Shown here in pieces: positions 18,808 through 26,823 of a DNA stretch of 64,000 nt. Location: contig NZ_KQ031391.1 of the NCBI RefSeq assembly GCF_000966285.1, positions 6,200,430-6,264,429 of the forward strand. Reading direction: 5' to 3'. This DNA comes from Pseudofrankia sp. DC12 (GTDB lineage Bacteria > Actinomycetota > Actinomycetes > Frankiales > Frankiaceae). Under the pieces are notes generated by a model. It worked only from the letters and a program-made list of their open reading frames with translations. It did not search any database and was not told the DNA's origin. Numbering within the stretch: the first letter of the stretch is position 1; each line of letters begins with the position of its first letter. The position numbers were made by a program, and so were the translations under genes.

Positions 18808-21301
18808 ATGGCGAGCCAGACCGGGCCGGACATCGTGAGCGGCTCCACCACGCGCCGCGCGGCGGCGGACGACGCGGCGGCTGTCGTGCGGGTCTCGGTG
18901 GACGTCGACGGGATCGTGCAGGGGGTCGGCTTCCGTCCCTTTCGTCTACGCGCTGGCTAGCCGCCAGAACCTCGTCGGCGAGGTCGCCAACGGCCCGACC
19001 GGCGTGCACATCGAGGCGGCGGGAGCCCCGGCGGCCCTCAATGCGTTCCTGACCGCGCTGCGCGACGAGGCGCCGCCGCTCGCCGTCGTCGAGGAGATCG
19101 TGGTCCACCGCCGGCCCACCGGCGACCAGGTGACCGGCCCGCTGCCGGCCGGCGGGTTCCGGATCGCCGCCAGCGAGGCGACGGGCGCGCGGACCACCCT
19201 GGTGTCGGCGGACTGCGCCCCCTGCCCGAACTGCCTCGCCGAGCTCGCCGACCCGGCCGACCGCCGCTACCGCTACCCGTTCATCAACTGCACGAACTGC
19301 GGCCCGCGGTTCACGATCATCCGCGACGTCCCGTACGACCGGCCGGCGACGACGATGGCCGGGTTTGTGATGTGCCCCGCCTGCGCCGCCGAGTACCACG
19401 ACCCTGACGACCGCCGGTTCCACGCTCAGCCGGTCTGCTGCCCCGCCTGCGGGCCGCGGCTGCGCCTGCTCGACCGGGCCGGCCGGCCGGTCGGTGGCGA
19501 TCCGGTCGAGCGGGCCGCGGACCTGCTGCGGACGGGCGCGGTGCTGGCGATGAAGGGCCTGGGCGGCTACCACCTGGCCGTGGACGCGCGGGCCGAGACC
19601 GCCGCGGCGACGCTGCGGGGCCGTAAGCGGCGCGCGGACAAGCCGTTCGCGGTGATGGTCGCGGACCTGGCCGCGGCCCGGGAGCTGTGCGCCACCGGTC
19701 CGCTGGCCGAGCGCCTGCTCACCGGGCGGCGCCGGCCGATCGTGCTGCTCGACGCGCGGCCCGGCGCGGGCGGGGTCGCCCCGTCGGTCGCGCCGGGGAC
19801 GCGCCAGCTCGGGGTGATGACGCCGTACACGCCGGCGCACCACCTGCTGCTCGCCGCGTTCGGCGGTCCGCTGGTGCTGACCAGCGGGAACGTCTCCGAC
19901 GAGCCGATCGTGTACCGCGACGACGAGGCCTTCGAGCGCCTCGGCGGGATCGCGGACTTCTTTCTCGTCCACGACCGGCGCATCCACATCCGCGCCGACG
20001 ACTCGGTCGTCCACGCCGTCCCGGCCTGGCCGAGCGGGCGGCCATCGGGGGAGCGGCCATCTGGCGAGAAGGAGCAGGTGGTGCGCCGGGCCCGGGGGTA
20101 TGCCCCGGAGCCACTCGGGATGGCGTGGGAGACGCCGCGGCCGGTCCTCGCCTGCGGGGCGGAGCTGAAGAGCACGTTCTGCCTGACGCGGGGCCGGTAT
20201 GCGTTCGTCTCCCAGCACATCGGCGATTTGGAGAACTACGAGACCTTCCGCGCCTTCACCGCCGGCATCGCCCATTTCGAGCGGCTCCTCGACGTCCAGC
20301 CCGAGCTCATCGCCCATGACCTGCATCCCGAGTACCTGTCGACGAAGTACGCGCTGGACCGCGCCGCGGACAGTGGCTCAACCCTGGTCGGAGTACAGCA
20401 TCATCACGCGCACATAGCGTCCTGCCTCGCGGACAACCGGCATCCCGGCCCCGTGCTCGGCCTGGCTTTCGACGGCCTCGGGTACGGTACCGACGGCACC
20501 CTGTGGGGCGGCGAGGTCCTGCTCGCCGACCTGACCGGCTTCGCCCGACTCGCCCACCTGGAGCCCGTCCCGATGCCCGGCGGCGCCGCGGCGATCCGCG
20601 CTCCCTGGCGGATGGCCGCCGCCTACCTAAGCGCGGCCGGCGCGCGCGCGGACCCGGCCGGGCTGGCGGTCCGCGAGCGGAACGCCGGGCAGTGGAGCTC
20701 GGTCGTCGCGCTGGCCGACCGGGGGGTCGCAGCGCCGTCGACGAGCAGCGCCGGCCGGCTGTTCGACGCCGTCGCCGCGATCCTCGACGTGCGCGACACG
20801 GTCAGCTACGAAGGCCAGGCCGCGATTGAGCTCGAACAGCTCGCCGACCCGGCCGAGCGGGGAACCCACCCGCTTCCGGCAATCATCGAGCCGGCTCCGC
20901 GGGTGTCCCGCGAATCGCGCTCCAGGGCGGGATGTCGGCCGGGCGAAGCCGGCTACGAGCGGACGGAGGCGGCGCCGTGGCGGATCCGTGGCGTCGAGCT
21001 CGTCGGCGCGGTCGTAGCCGACCTGCGCGCCGGTACCGACCGGGCCGTCGTCGCGGCCCGGTTCCACACGACCCTCGCCCGGACGGCCGTGACCCTCTGC
21101 GAACGCCTGGCCGAGCAGGCCGGCGTCCGCACGGTCGCCCTGTCCGGCGGTGTCTTCGCCAACCAGCGCCTGCTCACCGAGGTCGGCGCCGGCCTCACCG
21201 CCGCCGGCCTGACCGTCCTGACCCAGTCCCGCGTCCCCACCAACGACGGCGGCATCAGCCTCGGCCAGGCAGCCATCGCCGCGGCTCGCGGCCGGCACTG
21301 A
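18808..21301 (+). CDS. hypF: HypF carbamoyltransferase for [NiFe]-hydrogenase maturation, frameshifted near the start
   Basis: Makes the cyano ligands of the NiFe site by transferring carbamoyl phosphate to HypE. Domains in order: acylphosphatase VDGIVQGVGFRPF, double zinc finger CAPCPNCLAELAD and CTNCGPRF/CPACAAEYHD/CCPACGP, YrdC-like region with LAMKGLGGYHLAVDA and KRRADKPFAVMV, and a Kae1-like region with QHHHAHIASCLADN and LSGGVFANQRLL. One extra T at 18940-18942 (TTT where TT is expected) throws the ATG 18808 frame into a stop at 18958; the next frame resumes at once with VYALASRQ. Otherwise intact. Either a recent mutation or a sequencing error. It lies on the opposite strand from the other hyp genes. 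Confidence 0.94.
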
Positions 21302-21370
21302 GACCTCGTGACGCCGAGACAGGGGCCCGAGGTACGGCCACAGTGGGCCCACCCCGCGCACGGCCGGCGG

Positions 21371-21571
21371 GGTGACGGTGCGGGCGTTGGCCTGTCCGGT
21401 GGTGGGATCGGCGGCCCATACCTGATCACCAATCCGGATCTTGCCAATGGGTTTCGAGGTGCCATCGGCGAGGAGGACCGGTGTTTCGGGCGTGAAGCTC
21501 TCCCCGCATGCTCTCGCGGCTGTCCCTGCGGCTCTTTCTGCGCCCACACCTTCATCTGCGCCCCTTATCAC
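21371..21571 (-). pseudogene. Hint (intein-like) domain fragment of a polymorphic toxin
   Basis: The minus strand encodes a Cys-led Hint start: ACGESFTPETPVLLADGTSK, then PIGKIRIGDQVWAADPTTG. This is the N-terminal block of the pretoxin/Hint domains found before C-terminal toxins in RHS and other polymorphic toxin proteins. Only about 60 residues are recognisable. No RHS repeats lie upstream, and the frame runs out antisense to the end of hypF, so it is a remnant. It indicates that a contact-dependent or secreted toxin locus was once here. Confidence 0.6.
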
Positions 21572-22020
21572 CCTCCCGATCGCTCCGACCGCCTCGGCGC
21601 CTTCGATTTCCGGCGCTACCGGCGGGCGCCCAACGGCACGGCGACGCGCCCCGCTCCCGGGTCAGCGACACGACGGCACCGCCCCTCGCCCCGATCCCGA
21701 ACGTTCCGGCGCGGCACTCGCGCGAGCCGGCTTTCGGGGTGCTCTTCTGCCCCTCTCCCTACGGTGAACCGGAGAAGTAGCCATGCGTGCCGACTGGGGC
21801 GCCCGACGCCCCGCCCACTCTTCCGCCCCTAACCTGTACACCGCGATCACACCCGTGCCCGCTCACCAGCCCGGCCAGCTGATATCAGACCCTGCGGTCT
21901 TCGGCCGCCGTCGACCGCGCGCACGTCCGCGCGGGAGCAGCGGCGGCGGGTTCACCGGCGTCAGCGCACCCGTCAGCGGGATCTGCCGAAACGACGACAG
22001 GGCGCGGAGGTGGTGGCCTT
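21572..22020. other. Intergenic, probable remains of toxin locus
   Basis: No intact gene. Short frames on both strands carry no recognised motif. The region separates the Hint fragment from the reductase gene and may contain decayed upstream parts of the toxin gene. Confidence 0.35.
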
Positions 22021-22581
22021 CTATCGGCTGATGGAGTAGTGGAGGTGCACGAAACCGCTGGCGAAACGGCGTTCGTCGAGCAGCCGGAGCGGTATCTGCA
22101 CGCCGTCGGGTAGCGCTCGCCTGCCGCCACCGACCAGGATCGGAGCGAGGAACAGATGGCACTCGTCGACCAGGCCCGCGGCAAGCGCCTTGCCCGCGAG
22201 TTCGGCGCCGCCGACGGTGACGTCTCGTTCTGAATTCTCCTTGAGCCGCCGGATCGCCTCAGGGTCGAACTCGCGCTCGATCCGGGTGGCTGCGCTGGAG
22301 ACCGCCTCAAGAGTACGTGAGTAGACGACTTTCTCGGCCGCCCGCCAGAGCTGCGCGAAGTCCCTGACCTCGGCGGGCTGATCGGCATCGTCGCCGCCGG
22401 TCTCCCAGTAGACCATCGTCTCGTACATCCGGCGGCCGTACAGATAGGTCCCGACCGGTCGTTCAAGATCGTTGACGAACGCGTGTACCTCGGGATCCGG
22501 AGCAGCCCAGTCGAACGTGCCCTTTTCATCCTCGACGTAGCCGTCCGGCGAGCACATCGTCGAGTAGATCAGCTTGGCCAT
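22021..22581 (-). CDS. Dihydrofolate reductase-like (RibD C-terminal) protein
   Basis: A 186-residue protein of the RibD_C/DHFR-like family. It begins MAKLIYSTMCSPDGYVEDEK, then has TYLYGRRMYETMVYW, RDVTVGGAELAGKALAAGLVD and PILVGGGRRALPDG; the GGxxL and GGG blocks form the NADPH-binding fold. Proteins of this group are NADPH-dependent reductases of unknown substrate, common in actinomycetes and distinct from both FolA and RibD. ATG 22581 is used because the preceding codons do not fit the family. It sits between hypF and hypA but has no obvious link with hydrogenase. Confidence 0.93.
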   Translation of the reverse strand: MAKLIYSTMCSPDGYVEDEKGTFDWAAPDPEVHAFVNDLERPVGTYLYGRRMYETMVYWETGGDDADQPAEVRDFAQLWRAAEKVVYSRTLEAVSSAATRIEREFDPEAIRRLKENSERDVTVGGAELAGKALAAGLVDECHLFLAPILVGGGRRALPDGVQIPLRLLDERRFASGFVHLHYSISR

Positions 22582-22801
22582 ACGTACCTCCAGCCAGCGT
22601 CGCGGGTCAGAGCCCAACCAGCGGTGGTCATGGGTCCGACACCGTCATTACCTCCAGGTGACCAGGCCGCCGGTACGAGCAGATCCTCCCACGGCGGAAG
22701 ACATCAGGGATCTCGCTCGGCTGCGCCGGCCGGTGGGCCGGGGCCTGGCTGGGGCGCCCCAAACCGCGGGTTGAGAGTCCGCCGGGAACCGGCACGAGCG
22801 G

Positions 22802-23200
22802 TCAGCCCGTCGGCGCGGAGCCGGTCGCGTTCGGGTGGCCGGCCTCAGCGTCGGCGGCGAGCTCGACCGCCAGTACCCGCAGCTGCTGGCCGTCCTGGAC
22901 GGTCAGGTCGGTGCCCCCGCAGCCGGGGCAGGTCGCCAGTGGATCGGGGAGGTCGACGGCCTGGCCGCAGGTCTGGCAGGTGCCGCGCCCAGGCGGCTCG
23001 GCGACGTCCAGGCGGGCGCCCTCCAGCGGCGTCCCGGTGGCGGTGAGCTCAAAGCAGGACCGCACCGACTCGGCCGTATATCCGGACAGCCTGCCGATCT
23101 CCAGGCGCACGGCCGCGACCTTCGCTCCCGGTGACGCCATGGTGGCTAGCCGGTCGCTGATCTGGTCGATGATCGCTGTCGTCACACCCAGCTCGTGCAT
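22802..23200 (-). CDS. hypA: HypA nickel-insertion protein
   Basis: Delivers nickel to the hydrogenase large subunit. It begins with the invariant MHELGVT nickel-binding N terminus (His2) and has the structural zinc site CQTCGQAVDLPDPLATCPGC. The protein is 132 residues, slightly longer than usual because of a C-terminal tail. ATG 23200 is preceded by GAGGAGGAACC at good spacing. It is the last gene of the minus-strand hydrogenase operon, about 125 bases after hypE. HypB, its usual GTPase partner, is not encoded beside it or elsewhere in the window. Confidence 0.96.
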   Translation of the reverse strand: MHELGVTTAIIDQISDRLATMASPGAKVAAVRLEIGRLSGYTAESVRSCFELTATGTPLEGARLDVAEPPGRGTCQTCGQAVDLPDPLATCPGCGGTDLTVQDGQQLRVLAVELAADAEAGHPNATGSAPTG

Positions 23201-23325
23201 GTGTGGTTCCTCCTCGTCGCGGGCGCCAGCCGTCGCGTTCCTGCGGCGTCGGCCCCCGTCCAGGCCCCACGTGGTGGAACGGGACGGACCTTGCCTGAGG
23301 CGGCACCGGCAGGGATCTTCACAGG

Positions 23326-24552
23326 TCAGCAGATGCGGGGGAGTGGGTCGCCGACGAGCATGCCGACGATGCGGGTGCCGCCGAAGGCCGTGTTGAGCAG
23401 GACCAGGCCGGGCGGGTCGTCGACGACGCGGCCGATCACGGCGGCGCCGGCGCCGAGCGGGTCGGCCCGCAGCGCTGCGAGCGCCGCGTCGGCTGCCTCG
23501 GGGGCGACGACCGCGACGAGGCGGCCCTCGCAGGCGACGTAGAGCGGGTCGATCCCGAGCAGCTCGGCGGCACCGCGGACGGCCTCGCGGACCGGGACGG
23601 CGTCCTCGTCGACGACGACGCCGACCCCGGCCGCCATCGCCAGCTCGTTGAGCACGGTCGCGACGCCGCCTCGGGTCGCGTCCCGCATCGCCCGCACGCC
23701 GCCGCCCTGCGCGCTGCCGGACGTCGCGGCGAGCAGCTGTTCGACCAGGCCGGCGAGCGGCGCGGTGTCCGAGCGCAGGTCCGCCTCCAGATCCAGCTCG
23801 CCGCGGGCGAGCATGATCGTTACCCCGTGGTCGCCGACCGGGCCGGAGACGAGCACGACGTCGCCGGGACGGGCGCGCACCATCCCGAGGCCGTCGACGC
23901 GGTTCGCCTCGTCCGGGTGGTCCCCGGGCGGGGTGTACCCGACGGGCCACGGGCCGACCGGGTCGTCCGCGACGACCACGCCGTCCATCGGCAGCTCGTC
24001 GCCGAACAGGCCGCCACCCGCTTCGAGCAGGCCGATCCCGGTCGTGTTGACGTAGCAGCCGTCGGCCCGCCCGCGTGGGACGACCTTCGTGTCGCCGGTG
24101 ACCAGGGTGACGCCGGCCACGCGGGCGGCGGCGGCCATCGCCTCGACGATCCGGCGCAGGTCGGCCGTCGGCAGGCCTTCCTCCAGCACGAACCCGCAGG
24201 TCAGGTACAGCGGCTTCGCGCCGCAGACGGCGAGGTCGTTGACGGTGCCGTTGACGGCCAGGTCGCCGATGCAGCCGCCGGGGAAGAACAGCGGCGTCAC
24301 GACGTAGGAGTCGGTGGTCACGACGAGCCGCGCACTGCCGGCGTCGACCCGGGCGCCGTCGTCGAGCGCCTCCAGTGCCGGGTTGCGGAACGCCTCCAGG
24401 AACACCGCGTCGACGAGCGCGGCCGTCGCCTTCCCGCCGGCGCCGTGCGCCATCGTGATGTGCTCGTCGCGCAGCTTCGGGCGCCGCCGACGGGCCGTCT
24501 CGACCCGGTCCAGCACGCGGCGCTCGCGGGTCGCCTCGTCGAGCTGCGTCAT
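23326..24552 (-). CDS. hypE: HypE, thiocarboxamide dehydratase for hydrogenase cyanide ligands
   Basis: Dehydrates the carbamoylated C-terminal cysteine to a thiocyanate that gives the CN ligands of the NiFe site. The PurM-like ATP-binding fold starts ITMAHGAGGKATAALVD, with TTDSYVVTPLFFPGG, VNGTVNDLAVCGA, VTGDTKVVPRG and MRDATRGGVATVLNELA. It ends in LPRIC, so the essential C-terminal Cys is present. Start ATG 24552 overlaps the hypD stop by four bases (ATGA), indicating translational coupling. An N-terminal extension of about 30 residues precedes the conserved core; 408 residues in all. Confidence 0.97.
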   Translation of the reverse strand: MTQLDEATRERRVLDRVETARRRRPKLRDEHITMAHGAGGKATAALVDAVFLEAFRNPALEALDDGARVDAGSARLVVTTDSYVVTPLFFPGGCIGDLAVNGTVNDLAVCGAKPLYLTCGFVLEEGLPTADLRRIVEAMAAAARVAGVTLVTGDTKVVPRGRADGCYVNTTGIGLLEAGGGLFGDELPMDGVVVADDPVGPWPVGYTPPGDHPDEANRVDGLGMVRARPGDVVLVSGPVGDHGVTIMLARGELDLEADLRSDTAPLAGLVEQLLAATSGSAQGGGVRAMRDATRGGVATVLNELAMAAGVGVVVDEDAVPVREAVRGAAELLGIDPLYVACEGRLVAVVAPEAADAALAALRADPLGAGAAVIGRVVDDPPGLVLLNTAFGGTRIVGMLVGDPLPRIC

Positions 24553-25691
24553 GCCCTGGTCACCTCCAGGCCGGCGGCCGTGCGGACGCGGTCGCGGGTG
24601 AAGCGGCCGAAGTTGTAGTAGGCGGCGCAGGCGCCCTCCGCGGAGACCATGCAGGTCCCGATCGGCGTCTCCGGGGTGCACGCCGTGCCGAAGACCTTGC
24701 ACTCCCAGGGCTTGATCACGCCCTTGAGGACCTCGCCGCACTGGCAGGCCTCCGGGTCGGCGACCCGGATCCCCGGCACCTCGAAACGGCGCTCCGCGTC
24801 GAACGCGGCGTACTCGTCGCGCACCCGCATGGCCGAGGCCGGTATCGTGCCGAGACCGCGCCACTCGAACGTCGGGCGGACGGTCATCACCTCGTCGATC
24901 GCGGCGATGGCCCGCGGGTTGCCGTCCCAGGCGACGACCCTGGTGTACTGGTTCTCCACCTCGCACCGCCCGTCGGCCAGCTGGCGCAGCAGCAGGTGGA
25001 TCGAGCGCAGGATGTCCAGCGGCTCGAAGCCCGACACGACGATCGGCCGGTGGTACTGCTCGGCGACGAACCGGTACGGCTCGCAACCGATCACGCAGGA
25101 GACGTGGCCGGGGCCGACGAACCCGTCGAGGCGCTGGTCCGGGTCGTCGAGGATCGCCCGGATCGCCGGGTTGACCAGGACGTGGTTGCAGAACACCGAG
25201 AAGTTCTCAATCCCCTCGGCGGCGGCCCGCTTGACCGTCAGAGCGGTCGACGGAGCGGTCGTCTCGAAGCCGATCGCCATGAAGACGACCTGGTGGTCCG
25301 GGTTCGCCTTCGCGATCCGCAGCGAGTCCAGCGGCGAGTAGACCATCCGGATGTCGGTGCCCTCGGCGTTGGCATCAAGGAACGAGCCGTGGCTGCCGGG
25401 GACCCGCATCAGGTCACCGAACGTCGTCATGATCACGTCCGGCTGCCGGGCGATGTGCATGGCGTCGTCGACGCGGCCCATCGGGATCACGCACACCGGG
25501 CAGCCCGGGCCGTGCACCAGCGTCACCGTCTCCGGCAGGTAGTCCTCCAGGCCGTGCTTGTAGATCGTGTGCGTGTGACCGCCGCACACCTCCATCAGCC
25601 GGTACTGCCGGCCGGGCGCGACGCAGCCGGCGATCTCGCCCGCCAGTGCCCGCGCCGCGCCGGCGTCCCGGTACTCGTCCACGAACCGCAC
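24549..25691 (-). CDS. hypD: HypD, Fe(CN)2CO scaffold protein
   Basis: An iron-sulfur scaffold on which, with HypC, the Fe(CN)2CO group is built. The 380-residue protein has the family motifs LMEVCGGHTHTIYKHGLEDY, VHGPGCPVCVIPMGRVDDAM, MAIGFETTAPSTA, FCNHVLVNPA and GPGHVSCVIGCEPY, with C-terminal cluster cysteines in ACQCGEVLKGVIKPWECKVF and CTPETPIGTCMVSAEGACAAYY. All conserved cysteines are visible. GTG start at 25691. Overlaps hypE by ATGA; hypC is about 70 bases upstream. Confidence 0.98.
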   Translation of the reverse strand: MRFVDEYRDAGAARALAGEIAGCVAPGRQYRLMEVCGGHTHTIYKHGLEDYLPETVTLVHGPGCPVCVIPMGRVDDAMHIARQPDVIMTTFGDLMRVPGSHGSFLDANAEGTDIRMVYSPLDSLRIAKANPDHQVVFMAIGFETTAPSTALTVKRAAAEGIENFSVFCNHVLVNPAIRAILDDPDQRLDGFVGPGHVSCVIGCEPYRFVAEQYHRPIVVSGFEPLDILRSIHLLLRQLADGRCEVENQYTRVVAWDGNPRAIAAIDEVMTVRPTFEWRGLGTIPASAMRVRDEYAAFDAERRFEVPGIRVADPEACQCGEVLKGVIKPWECKVFGTACTPETPIGTCMVSAEGACAAYYNFGRFTRDRVRTAAGLEVTRA

Positions 25692-25760
25692 GGCCCGGTC
25701 CCCCTTCCTGGTCGTCCTGGCAGTCCGCCGGCCCGCGGCGGGCAGCCGACGCCTGGTCGT

Positions 25761-26033
25761 CTAGGCGATCGACGAGGCGCGCAGGGCGTCGAGCTCGTCG
25801 TCGTAGGCGCGCCCGATGCCCTCGAGAAACTCCATCGCGGCCGCCGCCTCCCGTTCGTCGATCTTCGAGAGCGCGAACCCGACATGGATCAGGACCCAGT
25901 CGCCGGGGTGTGGCGCGTCGTCGGTGAGCAGGCCGATGTTGACCGCCCGCCGGACCCCGCTGACCGCGACGGTCGCGAGGTCCGGCCGGTCGGCCGAGAG
26001 GCTGACGACCTCCCCGGGAATCCCGAGACACAT
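25761..26033 (-). CDS. hypC: HypC chaperone
   Basis: A small chaperone that carries the Fe(CN)2CO unit from HypD to the large subunit. The 90-residue protein starts MCLGIPGEVV with the essential Cys2 and has the central DDAPHPGDWVLIHVGFALSK block, both diagnostic. The C-terminal helix is ordinary. It lies in the operon between the 34-aa protein and hypD. A second, less canonical HypC-type protein is encoded at the head of the same operon, so each may serve a different step or substrate. Confidence 0.97.
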   Translation of the reverse strand: MCLGIPGEVVSLSADRPDLATVAVSGVRRAVNIGLLTDDAPHPGDWVLIHVGFALSKIDEREAAAAMEFLEGIGRAYDDELDALRASSIA

Positions 26034-26047
26034 GAGCGAACCTCCCG

Positions 26048-26152
26048 TCAGAGCCGGCGCATCTCGAGGTAGCGGTGCAGGTCCGGGTACACGGCCTTGG
26101 CCGCGACGGTCGCGCCGGCGGCCATCAGGCCCGCGACCAGCAGCTTGCGCAT
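26048..26152 (-). CDS. 34-residue hydrogenase-locus protein (DUF6893-like)
   Basis: A 34-codon gene: MRKLLVAGLMAAGATVAAKA followed by VYPDLHRYLEMRRL. It has one hydrophobic helix with a basic N terminus and an Arg-rich amphipathic tail, so a small membrane-anchored peptide is likely. It resembles the tiny DUF6893 proteins I associate with actinobacterial hydrogenase loci. Its ATG shares the last base of the protease stop (TGATG), which strongly suggests translational re-initiation and a real gene. Its job is unknown; a membrane tether or assembly factor for the hydrogenase is a guess. Confidence 0.72.
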   Translation of the reverse strand: MRKLLVAGLMAAGATVAAKAVYPDLHRYLEMRRL

Positions 26153-26823
26153 CACATCTGGCTCCTTCCCTGCGGGGGCCGCCCTGGCGGCGGCTGCGCT
26201 CGGTGTCCGGCCTCGCCGGTCTCGCGGTCCTGTCCGGCCTCGCCGGCGAGGACCGCGCGCACGAGGCGGGCGGCCGGCGCGACGGCGGCGACGACCGGCG
26301 GGCTGAGGCCGAGCCCCTCCTCGACCCGGGCCGGCACGCAGCCCACCAGCAGCACCCGCTCGGGCCCGCCGCCGAGCAGCGCCAGCAGCCGCAGCACGGC
26401 GTCGGGCGTCATGGCGTGCCCGTCGCCGGGCGTTCCGGCCCGGCCCGGCCCGGCTGGGCTCGCCGCGGGGCCGCCGCCCGGGGCGGCGGTCCAGGCCGCC
26501 GCCGCTGGAGCGGGCAGCTCCAGCAGCCGTAGCTCCCCGGGCTGGGCTAGCCCGGTGCCGGCGGTGGCCGGCCCGGCGGCGGCCGACGGGTCGGCGCCGG
26601 TGGCGGGACCGACTGGCCAGGGCGGCACCGCGTCGATCAGCAGCAGCTCGTCGCAGCTGTCGGCCGCGTCGAACGCGAGATGTGTCCCGGCGATCCCGTA
26701 GTCCGCCACGGTCACCCCGGGGGGCAACGCCGGCCCGGCGGCGAGCCGGCGGGCCACCGCGACCCCGAAGCCATCGTCCCCGAGCAGCACGTTGCCCACA
26801 CCGGCGACCAGCGTCCGCGTCAT
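26152..26823 (-). CDS. Hydrogenase maturation protease (HyaD/HupD family)
   Basis: A nickel-dependent endopeptidase that removes the C-terminal peptide of the large subunit after metal insertion. It starts TRTLVAGVGNVLLGDDGFGV, the family signature with the Ni-binding Asp, then has VTVADYGIAGTHLAFDA and CDELLLIDAVPPWP with the second metal-binding Asp. VLLVGCVPARVEEGLGLS carries the late block. At 223 residues it is longer than the usual 150-170 because of an Ala/Pro/Gly-rich insertion at about 80-135 and a Pro-rich tail. Start overlaps the gene before by ATGA; end overlaps the 34-aa gene. Confidence 0.94.
   Translation of the reverse strand: MTRTLVAGVGNVLLGDDGFGVAVARRLAAGPALPPGVTVADYGIAGTHLAFDAADSCDELLLIDAVPPWPVGPATGADPSAAAGPATAGTGLAQPGELRLLELPAPAAAAWTAAPGGGPAASPAGPGRAGTPGDGHAMTPDAVLRLLALLGGGPERVLLVGCVPARVEEGLGLSPPVVAAVAPAARLVRAVLAGEAGQDRETGEAGHRAQPPPGRPPQGRSQM

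Noticed and set aside
18925-18960. Programmed frameshifting in hypF
   Set aside because: No slippery heptamer, and no frameshifting is known for this family; a plain one-base indel explains it better.
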